DNA of 64,000 bases from Bugula neritina (taxonomy: Eukaryota; Bryozoa; Gymnolaemata; Cheilostomatida; Bugulidae): positions 34,919,504-34,983,503 of the forward strand of contig OZ037765.1 in assembly GCA_964035545.1 (NCBI GenBank), given 5' to 3'. A program made the position numbers and the translations under genes. The notes below the pieces were generated by a model. That model was not told the DNA's origin and searched no databases. It saw only the letters and a program-made list of their open reading frames with translations. This document shows positions 56,901 through 64,000 of this stretch, one piece after another. The stretch's first letter is position 1, and each line of letters opens with the position of its first letter.

Positions 56901-58786
56901 CGTAGAAGTTGCTGTTTGCTTGCTCCTCACATTCCGTTTGTTATATGGTCCTTTACCTGGTGATTCCAAGGAGCCCTGTTTTATTGTTCCTCAGTTTGCT
57001 AGCGACCTCTTTGATACCTCTCACTCCTCACCAAAAAAAATGCTCCTTCGAGTTGAAACTACATTCAATGGTCTAGCCCTGCCACACTATGCCTACCACC
57101 AGATGAGTGTTGGTTTGTTAGAGTTGTTTCCTGATGAGTTTGCTGTGATTAAAGTGAGAAGAAATGGAGCCAATGTATATCAAGATGGAATCTACACACA
57201 GCTGGTACACGACTACAAATCTAGAAAGGTGTCACTCTACGTATCATCTAATGTCGCGAACATCAGCAGAATGTGGGAGAGACTCATCACCAACAACAAC
57301 AATATCCTTAGACATGTTCTACAAACTTGGACAGCAAGTAGACCAGTCACTACATGCTACTGTGCTCACTGTCTTCTGCTAGGACTTCCTTGCCCTAAGA
57401 AAGTGCAACGACCTCCTTGGTGTCTTCGTTCTTTGAAACTTTCCACACCAAGTACCAGACTGTGTAGTGGATCTTCAACAACTCTGTGTGGTGATGAGGA
57501 GGTTCCAAGTGCTCTGCTCTACCCATGTATGTTTATTTGCATTGTGGTGTGGTGCCTGTAAAATTATATTTTACTGCAATTCACCAAATGTGTGCATTTA
57601 TTTGGAAAGGAATTATTCATTGATATAACTAGGATAATAGTGTGATTTCACGACACCCGACTGTATTTACAAGCAATTCATTGTTTCAGGTGAACCACTG
57701 TCTGAACGAGAAGCTGATAAGTTGGAAATGTTTGTGAAGGAACTGAATATTCGAGGAGCTCAAGAAAGATCAGCTAATTCTGGTGAATACAATGTTACCA
57801 GTCTTTACAAGCTTGTGTTCCTTAAAAGTTTTATTTTAATAAAAATTCTTCTCGCAAGAAATTCCTGCATTGCATCTAAATACCAAACTGCTAGCTATCA
57901 TAGTACTATGTTTTTTACTTATTCCCTGTGTTGCTAAGTATTGTAGTCAGTTTATACTTTATAGTCGCCAACAGTAGCCAATCAGATCTCCTGACCACCA
58001 CAATAACAGCCAATGACGATCTCAGTGATCTCTCTGATGATGAGGAGAATCTGTACCCTGATGGAAAGGAAGTTGAAGATATGAAGTTTATAAGACTCAG
58101 ACTGAATCCCACCAGTAACCCAAAGATAAGACAGCTGTTCTCAAACACTGACAAGGTGATCACTTCTCATGTCTATGTCTATTCTTGCCAGTTGTTTAGT
58201 TCAGTAGTAACAAATATTTCTCTGTTACATCCAGGTGTTTACCATGACTAGAAAAAGAGGAAGAGCTCTGATAATAAACAACATGAACTTTGATAAGAGA
58301 CCAGACTTGTATAGGAAAGGTTCAGATGTGGATGTTGAGAATATGTCTGCCATGTTGAAATCTCTCAAGTTTGATGTTGTGACACACACAGACTTGAAGG
58401 CTGAGGTATGTTTTATTAGGAATATTAAATACAATATTTCATTTTGATTTACTGTTTAAAAGTTATCTAAAAACAGTTAAATTCCTAAAAGCACTTTTAT
58501 TAGTTGTAGCAACTTTTCCAAATTTTGATAAAACTTCTGCCATGTGATCTACAATATTTGTAGGAAATGATGTCTGCTGTAAAATCTGAGGTGACAAAAG
58601 AGGAACACGGAGATCTGGGGTGTCATGTGTTGGTTATCATGACTCATGGAGGGCTAAACAACCACATCTATGGTACAGACCTGAAACGAGTGAAACTAAC
58701 AGATGTGTATGACCTTCTGACCCCTTTGAACTTCCCAGGAATGGCTGGTAAACCAAAGGTTGTTATACTGGAAGTCTGTAGTGGAG
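44818..58786 (+). CDS. Gene B: LRR-Roc-COR-caspase fusion (C-terminus not in window)
   Basis: Predicted exons: 44818-44968, 45496-45724, LRR exons 52890-53033, 53495-53638 and 54314-54457, then 55524-57526, 57690-57782, 57965-58155, 58235-58405 and 58564-58786. Phases match gene A at every junction. The 2003-, 93- and 223-bp exons are identical in length to those of A. About 1164 codons are present, ending just after the catalytic cysteine. The linker and small-subunit exons are missing; about 4 kb of LTR elements follow, so they may lie beyond 64000 or be lost. It is a paralogue, not an allele: LRR number, proline tract and many residues differ. Confidence 0.8.
45496..45724 (+). CDS. Gene B exon 3: conserved pre-LRR segment
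   Basis: 229 bp, phase 1 to 2, acceptor [21 protein letters not shown] and [19 protein letters not shown] are shared with gene A. Confidence 0.75.
45893..46880 (+). repeat. 30-bp minisatellite, about 33 copies
   Basis: Same unit and place as 13004-13272. Most units are near-identical; alternating GCTAGCTAG and GCTAACTAG or GCCAGCTAG variants suggest higher-order amplification. Confidence 0.97.
46882..46906 (+). pseudogene. 3' stub of an LRR exon
   Basis: The last bases of an LRR exon (AAACTGTGAATTCTACCAAAC) and its donor AG|GTATGT follow directly on the minisatellite; the rest of the exon and its acceptor are gone. Repeat expansion or an unequal exchange removed it. Confidence 0.75.
46954..47338 (-). 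repeat. Gypsy III 3' LTR
   Basis: 385 bp with TG..CA termini (TGTGATAG..TTACCACA), a G-rich purine tract on the minus strand just inside, and a dense palindromic block at 47161-47305. Confidence 0.75.
47161..47305. repeat. Palindromic TGCCGA/TCGGCA cluster inside LTR
   Basis: 145 bp opening TTGCCGAGATCGG and closing CCGATCTCGGCAA, with many internal TGCCGA and TCGGCA half-sites such as ATGCCGAATATCGGCA. It could fold into nested hairpins. Confidence 0.85.
47654..49093 (-). CDS. Gypsy III extra ORF: two-zinc-finger protein with coiled-coil tail
   Basis: 479 residues from the first ATG (49091-49093), 54 bp after the integrase stop at 49147. An acidic Ser/Pro-rich N-terminal half is followed by a classic C-x2-C-x12-H-x3-H finger (residues about 293-313), then C-x-C-x12-H-x4-H (about 319-338). 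The C-terminus is an Arg-rich leucine heptad region ([20 protein letters not shown]). The frame is intact although pol beside it is broken. No env-like signal peptide or membrane span. DNA or RNA binding is likely by fold; the role in the element is unknown. Confidence 0.75.
   Translation of the reverse strand: MADRILEDIRSRELSFRNPVEIPTGHATRALAGNNSEARGSAISSSDFTQLARQLQLKLNSDPDTPKFDLNTVLQTLSAAMRITLPDTQSGISFRLDPPVTESSQTSVDWSLLDLLGSDYLEPEAEMDLGDDCVIDTLLNHDVGSVNFCDTPWPPVFNLAPYTPMPNFGDSETGLSQPLLSVLEERMDTEEASQSDSPFPPAPASASHSQQDVTSSTEVCSAIVSGPDPKPVELQLTAGKEQGILHGDHLAAEEDDSPILALPRVLVARQYWVTGPTNLRIGEACGEPGNRICHQCQRKFSSARRLRVHAPQHYINLLCPCGKISYQRDYVLRHQRIAHCHTSYTFAVDQASFPEFWDLVLPHVADPHKRAALALGFPVCRPVREEEGEPAATPQPAATQPLRVVLARVGSGARTDSSDLGPRPSAAGEKQRRRTSHSTTDRPRHQTSAQLEEKVQHLRRRLRRYEEELGQLRRRVSCL
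49147..52360 (-). pseudogene. Gypsy III pol (RT, RNase H, integrase), broken
   Basis: RT N-part at 51914-52360 ([20 protein letters not shown]). Palm at 51485-51910, where the YxDD box reads YLDN, removing a catalytic aspartate. RNase H and integrase N-domain at 50317-51408 ([26 protein letters not shown] .. [10 protein letters not shown]). Integrase core at 49597-50310 ([19 protein letters not shown]). A Pro/Gln/Arg-rich tail at 49147-49554. At least four stops or frame changes. Confidence 0.88.
52361..52889 (+). other. LRR intron block with decayed integrase fossil
   Basis: Same duplicated intron block as in gene A (compare 16.5-16.95 kb), including the antisense H2C2 fragment near 52380-52560, here broken. 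Confidence 0.7.
52890..53033 (+). CDS. Gene B LRR exon 1
   Basis: 144 bp, phase 2-2, two LRRs ([16 protein letters not shown] and [15 protein letters not shown]). Together with exon 2 and the 461-bp intron it corresponds to gene A LRR exons 5-6. Confidence 0.85.
53495..53638 (+). CDS. Gene B LRR exon 2
   Basis: 144 bp, phase 2-2, two LRRs ([16 protein letters not shown] and [15 protein letters not shown]). Confidence 0.85.
54314..54457 (+). CDS. Gene B LRR exon 3
   Basis: 144 bp, phase 2-2, two LRRs ([16 protein letters not shown] and [15 protein letters not shown]). Confidence 0.85.
55524..57526 (+). CDS. Gene B Roc-COR exon (2003 bp)
   Basis: Same length and phases as in gene A. LRRs, then G1 GNTMAGKTS, the same DETTKVF threonine, G3 DMGGQE, G4 THKD, a COR domain and the cysteine cluster [14 protein letters not shown]. 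Only scattered substitutions from A, mostly conservative, and no stop: both copies appear under constraint. Confidence 0.92.
57690..58155 (+). CDS. Gene B exons 9-10: linker and acidic segment
   Basis: Exon 57690-57782 (..[12 protein letters not shown]..) and exon 57965-58155, which contains [18 protein letters not shown], an acidic run with DLSD matching the DxxD pattern cut by effector caspases. Exon 10 is 24 bp longer than in A. Confidence 0.7.
58235..58786 (+). CDS. Gene B exons 11-12: caspase large subunit
   Basis: Exon 58235-58405 carries [13 protein letters not shown]; exon 58564-58786 carries the catalytic His in VIMTHG (58645-58647) and the Cys in ILEVCSG (58777-58779). The His-Cys spacing is the same as in A. 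QACRG is EVCSG here. Confidence 0.85.
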
Positions 58787-59074
58787 GTAATTATTTGCTA
58801 CAGGAAAATGAATACTGTTCTTGTTTACACAGTCTCGTTTTAGATGACATTATTCAGATATTTATATAGTACATCAAGTGAAATTACTATTGTAGTAGAA
58901 ATTTAGGTAAATATTATCCTTTAGCACTGTTGGTGGTAGATTGTCCCCTCCTGTATTCTATGTTATATTCCATCGATATATATATTTTATATTATACTAA
59001 TATTTTAACACTATAATTAGAAGTTAGTTTATAACCGTGATATAAGATATTAGTTGATCTCCAAAGGGTAGTAT
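58787..59074. other. Intron-like AT-rich stretch after gene B exon 12
   Basis: Nothing recognised. No small-subunit exon found here or elsewhere up to 64000. Confidence 0.5.
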
Positions 59075-59496
59075 TGTTGTGAAATTATGCTTCACTGCAA
59101 TCAATGGGTCTATTTAATGAAAGCCACTACACCAGGTTTTACTAATTGCTAAGAGTGTATTTACTTCAAATTACGGCATAAAAGAATAACAAGTCCAACA
59201 TAAAACGATTACATAATTGAGAGCTCACTACACACAACTGTACATTAACAAGTCCAAGTCCTCTCTGCCGGTTACACTGCCTAACCGGCTTCCACTACAG
59301 TTTGCAGCTACGCCCACTAATTAGCATGTCAGTCCTCCTTGATTGGCCAAGACAATCAGGCCATTCTAGTAGCATGACACCAGCAGCATCCTCAACTGTC
59401 GGGGAGAAGTATCCTTTCGATACAAATACAAAATACTAATAATCTACTAATAATACAATTAATAATACAATTACCACACTATGAAAAACCCTTACA
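59075..59496 (-). repeat. Gypsy V LTR
   Basis: 422 bp, TG..CA (TGTTGTGAAA..CCCTTACA), followed by a minus-strand purine tract (59497-59510), so the 3' LTR of a minus-strand element. TSD not found; the partner LTR was not seen. Confidence 0.55.
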
Positions 59497-61137
59497 CTCT
59501 CCCTTCCTATCGAAAGGTACTTTACAAAAAAAACAAGTAAAAAGAAATATAAAACAATACAAGGGTAACACAATCAGAATAAATATCACGTACACTTTAA
59601 AACATCGAGAGCAATTAACAGCTCGCCAGCAGGGTTTGATGTGTCTCTTCGCCAGATCATGTAGGGGAACACGAATATAGGAAAAGGGGTTGTGCGTTCA
59701 CACATCTGGTCCTGTAGTCCTGGATGCAACCACACGAAGGGGGGTTTAGGAACACGCTCATATAGTCAGAGCCAAGCACGCATCTCGCCGACGCCGGTGG
59801 TCCAGAAGTACAAGCATGGCAAAGGAAAATTCCCCTAAGAAAAGGGGGGGGATCGTCACTATTTCTTTCCTCATAGGGTAGTGTCGAGCGCCAGCAGTCC
59901 ATGCTGATTAGTCGGTCGAAATACCGAAGGGGGGGGGTATGGAGTTCGTCCTCAGGCTATTTTTCTTCCGTCTATTATTATGATTGTTATTATTATAGTC
60001 CATCCTTGTATCGAGATGTAGTTACTTTCATGCAGTATTATATATTGTTGAGCAAGGTCTCGCCACAAAAATGGTTTTGGTACCGACTGAGAAGAAGTTT
60101 TAACAAATCTCTCACTTTTATTAATTTTCTTCTAAATCGTAAAAACTACAAGTAACATAAAGAATACATATAGGTGTGCTAAAACTCATACAATACAGTT
60201 GTTCAAATACCAGCAAACATCACGATATAATATTAAAATATAACAGCAATAAAAATTGTAATAAAAGACATAAAGCATTATCAAGTTAAAAATAGCAAAG
60301 AATAATAATAAAATACCTTTATTCTCTTGACGAGCTTGCTATAATATCTTCAAAATTTAGCTCTTTGTCACTTAACTTAACAAAATAAGTAGCTCAGCTT
60401 AGGCTACATGAGTGACTGTCTTTTTGGAGTTTCAATGCTGCCTTAAATACCAGGGCAATCACAAAGAAAAGGTAATTACATCTAAATTTAGCTATAATTA
60501 GGGTCAGCTAACTATGGGGCACATGTAATGACCTCATAAAGGAAGATGGATCAGTTCCTGTCAAACCCTAAAAGCTGACTTCAACAAAGGTGGCGGTTAG
60601 GCTTTACCTATTATTAGGCAGCTGACTGCTGCACAGGAGAATGAACTATCTAATAATAACAAATATCACCATTAAAAGCTAAAAATAAAAGTTCTAGTGG
60701 TATTTGTAACAAGGGCTATCATGCTTCTTTGTTAGATCCTTTACATATATTACTAATAAATTATTCTATTAATTTACGGTTATGTTTATTACTGTCATTA
60801 CGATTACGATTCGCCTCCTTCAGTACCAATGTAACGTGATCGAGCCACGGGCGAGAAAAGGGAAGAACTCCTATTGTCTTTTGTTGGTTACTACTGCTCA
60901 TCATGGGGGTCGTAGGGCACCATCCGCCACGACAGTCACCAAGTCTGCTGTGCAGTCAAGCCAAGCAGTCAAGTCAAGCTAAGCAGCCGTAGTGTGAGTC
61001 AGCACCATGAGCACACGAATGCCAAGAGTCAGTGAACATGCAGATGAGAATGATGGGTGACTGCGTGACGGTGGTGCCAGGAGAAAGAAGTGCCCGCTCC
61101 ACTATTAAAGTCTCACCTGCAACAGAATGCCGGAAAC
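59497..61137. other. Repeat debris between LTRs
   Basis: No coding signal. Another LTR may begin at 60046 (TGTTGAGCAAGG) but its end was not resolved. A small AAGCAGTCAAGTC-type tandem lies near 60950-60985. Confidence 0.35.
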
Positions 61138-61492
61138 TGTTGAAGGGGTTTCACCTGGTCAGTACGACATCTCGACTGAGTCTCGCAATCTGGCAACCCA
61201 CTGATTCTTAACAAATCACGCGGGCGACTGCCTCACTCAAAGTCGTCAGTGAAATTACCTGACTTAGAAAACCAGCCTTGTCGTTATGATAAAGCTAGAC
61301 TGATTTTAAGCTACCAGCTTGAATTTTATTTAAATAATAGAATTATACTAGTAGACTTACCATAGGGCAGCCACGACGTTAGTCTGCTGCCCACTTAGAC
61401 CTCGTAGTTTGCCAGCTTGCCAAGTGCGTGCTCGCACGTTGGCAGTTGAAATAGAAGAGAACGCTCTTTGCAGTGAAAGTGATTACATCACA
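61138..61492 (-). repeat. Gypsy IV 3' LTR
   Basis: 355 bp, TGTTGAAGG..GATTACATCACA, followed by a minus-strand purine tract GTGGAAGGGGG. Belongs to the integrase remnant at 61755-63252. Confidence 0.65.
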
Positions 61493-61754
61493 CCCCCTTC
61501 CACTAGCAAGCTGGCTTCGCTCTTTTCTATACCCCCAGTAATGTTATTATGATATATATTTACACCACTGGGTAGGCAACTCACAGTTGTGTCTCCTTGT
61601 ACTTCGGAAATGCAACTCTCAGTTGCTTATCTCCCCAGATTTTTTTTTATTATAGCTGATGGATGTTTTTCCACTGCATCACACAATAAATCTTTTAAAT
61701 AAGATGGAGGCGCCCTAGTGCGTTGCTCAAACTGCCCTGGGGAATTTGCTGCTG

Positions 61755-63252
61755 CTAGTGACTCTTCCACCACGGGTGGTGTCGCCAGTACGGGGGGTCC
61801 ACCAGTACGGGTGGTCCCCTCTCAGCTGCCTCTTCCTCATGAATTTGAGGAAATGCCATCTCATCCGGGACGACAGGGGTGTTGGCTGGCTCCACTGGTG
61901 GTGGGGCCGGCTCGGACCGGACTTCCGGTGTGTCGGCCTCCCCCTCCTGGGGTGGAGGTGGCCGGGGCGGGTCGGGCGGCGCGTCGGTAGCCCCCTCCTG
62001 ACCTGGCAGTATCTCCTCTATCTCTCTGTATGCCATGCCTCGCCCCCTCATAGGAGGGCGTCTAGCGGGCTCTAAGAGAGGAGGTGCTTGACCTGCTGCA
62101 TCAGGGCTCGTCCAGTAAGGTTTCAGCCGTGCTTCGTTCTGGACCGACACTTGTCCAGACCGTTCCACTTTGTAGGTGTGATTGGGCATCACCTCAATCA
62201 CGCAATAAGGACCCACGAAATTCGGCTGCAACTTAGCCGCCTGTCCGCGCCGCTGGCAATGACTGGTCATCAAGACCCAGTCTCCCACCTTGTACAAAGG
62301 GGGAGTCGTCAGAGTCACCACTCCTGACCTGCCACTGCTGCTCACGTAGCACTTCGTGAGCCGTCCTCATGCGTTTTACGAGCTCATCCACATAATCATG
62401 GACGCTGCTTTCTGGAGCCGGAACGTGGTAAGTTACGTGCTCAGAAACCCTCGTTTCTCTCCCCAACATGAGAAATTTAGAGGTCTCCAGTGTACTGGAG
62501 TGAGGTGTACTATGGTACGCTCGCATGATTTGCGGCAGTACCAAGTCCCACTCTTCCTGGCTCTTACCGATAAGCATGCTTCTCAGTGAGACCCTAGCAT
62601 TCGGTTGTTCCTCTCCACAACCCCATTCCCTTGCGGGTGATACGGAGTTGTCCGACTCTGGTTTACCCCCCACGTTTGACAAAGATCGCTCATAAGTTGT
62701 GACTGAAACTGGGTGCCTTGATCAGAGCTTTTTTTCGGCAAGCCAAAATAACAGAACACCTGCTGATCCAAGGCTCTGGCCACCGTGGGGGCCGACGCGT
62801 CTGGAATAGCCAGCGCATCAGCCCACCGCGTGAAATGGTCAGTTAACACCAGTATCCAGTTATTACCTCTCACTGTCGTGGGCATGGGGCCTACCAGATC
62901 TACAGCGACTACCTGCCACAAACGACCGGCATAGAGGCGGTGCCTCCCTGCGGTCTCAGTGGAGCGGCCATGCTTGCTAGCTTGGCATATCTCACACTTC
63001 CGCACCCGGAGTCGGACATCCCGGGTCATACCGGGCCAAAACCACTGGAGTTGAAGACGCCCAGTCACCCGCCCAGCTCCTGCATGAGCCTGCTTATGGG
63101 TGTCCCAGATCAACTCCAGCTTCAGAGCAGACGGACAGACTACCCTCTCTCGTTCTTGGCCATTGATGCCGGCTGCTAACGTTATCGTTAACAAACCATC
63201 ATCATTAAACCGGAGGGAGTCCCAGCGGTCATAGAAATATTTAAACTCCGCA
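61755..63252 (-). pseudogene. Gypsy IV integrase, 5'-truncated element
   Basis: The H2C2 domain (HKQAHAGAGRV .. CEICQASKHG), core (VAVDLVGPMP; SDQGTQF; PQGNGVVERNN) and tail (LGRETRV; GQAAKLQPNFVGPY) lie in three shifted frames. Homology stops near 63252 and unrelated sequence begins, so the element is truncated. No zinc-finger ORF fits in the 260 bp between it and the LTR. Confidence 0.85.
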
Positions 63253-63374
63253 AACTTAACACTATTTTATTATTGTAGTAACTGTTTCATGTTGGGATGA
63301 GGCAGTTTTAAACTAACTACTGTTGTGTTACAATAGATATAAACTAACGTTAGCATTGGATATAGATTGAGTAT

Positions 63375-64000
63375 GAATAGGACCTGTTTTATGTTACAGA
63401 GAGGAGGAGTATAGGACTAGTTTTATGTTACAGAAAAGAGTATAGTATAGGGCTAGTTTTATGTTACAGAGAGTAGTATAGGGCTAGTTTTATGTTACAG
63501 AGAGGAGTATAGTATAGGGATAGTTTTATGTTACAGAGAGGTGTAGTATAGGGCTAGTTTTATGTTACAGAGAAGTGTAGTATAGGGCTAGTTTTATGTT
63601 ACAGAGAGTAGTAGTACAGGACTAGTTTTATGTTACAGAGAGTAGTAGTACAGGACTAGTTTTATGTTACAGAGAGTAGTATAGGGCTAGTTTTATGTTA
63701 CAGAGAGGAGTATAGTATAGGGATAGTTTTATGTTACAGAGAGGTGTAGTATAGGGCTAGTTTTATGTTACAGAGAAGTGTAGTATAGGGCTAGTTTTAT
63801 GTTACAGAGAGTAGTAGTACAGGACTAGTTTTATGTTACAGAGAGGAGTATAGGGCTAGTTTTATGTTACAGAGAGTAGTATAGTATAGGACTAGTTTTA
63901 TGTTACAGAGAGGAGTATAGTATAGGGCTAGTTTTATGTTACAGAGAGTAGTATAGGGATAGTTTTATGTTACAGAGAGTAGTATAGTATAGGACTAGTT
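63375..64000 (+). repeat. Minisatellite of TAGTTTTATGTTACAGAGAG units
   Basis: Irregular 30-40 bp units sharing TAGTTTTATGTTACAGAGAG with variable GTAGTATAGG spacers; about 18 copies, cut by the window end. Each unit contains TTTATGTTACAG, like the acceptor of the LRR exons. Confidence 0.95.

Overview
The window is eukaryotic and almost certainly from an animal. It is AT-rich, its genes are split by phase-consistent GT-AG introns, and it carries a Penelope-like retroelement, several Gypsy-type LTR retrotransposons, a TA-flanked MITE and many minisatellites. The gene family here (LRR-Roc-COR-caspase) and the repeat content would suit an early-branching metazoan such as a sponge or cnidarian. 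That placement is inference; no marker gene fixes the species.

Two tandem, same-strand paralogues dominate: gene A (about 11.8-25.6 kb, complete) and gene B (about 44.8-58.8 kb, C-terminus outside the window or lost). Splicing predicted from conserved exon phases gives gene A 1543 residues. The order is: an N-terminal MG-x3-S stretch with a proline-rich tract, an unrecognised exon, a tandem array of 144-bp LRR exons, one 2003-bp exon with further LRRs plus a Roc GTPase and COR domain, an acidic linker, and a caspase domain. A nucleotide-binding ROCO module fused to a cysteine-protease effector looks like a self-contained sensor, switch and executioner. The LRR exons are all symmetric (phase 2-2) and differ in number between the paralogues: seven in A, three plus a fragment in B.

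Layout: 0-3.1 kb, a Penelope-like element with inverted terminal repeats that carry hammerhead-ribozyme-like motifs, lying in (TA)n. 3.6-9.1 kb, Gypsy I with LTRs and a likely TSD, its RT split by a 756-bp MITE. 9.1-25.6 kb, gene A, with a solo LTR in a caspase intron. 26.5-27 kb, an unidentified coiled-coil gene on the minus strand. 27-31.4 kb, duplicated flank, a remnant of another caspase 3' end and a minisatellite. 31.9-43.7 kb, Gypsy II, with LTRs and a 4-bp TSD, interrupted by a 4.2-kb element with about 880-bp inverted arms. 44.8-58.8 kb, gene B, interrupted by a 30-bp minisatellite of about 33 copies and by truncated Gypsy III (46.95-52.36 kb). 59-63.25 kb, further LTR debris (Gypsy IV and V). 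63.4-64 kb, a minisatellite.

Gypsy II and Gypsy III carry a homologous extra ORF with two zinc fingers between integrase and the 3' LTR. All Gypsy pol reading frames are broken. Exon coordinates come from splice consensus and comparison of A with B, not from transcripts.
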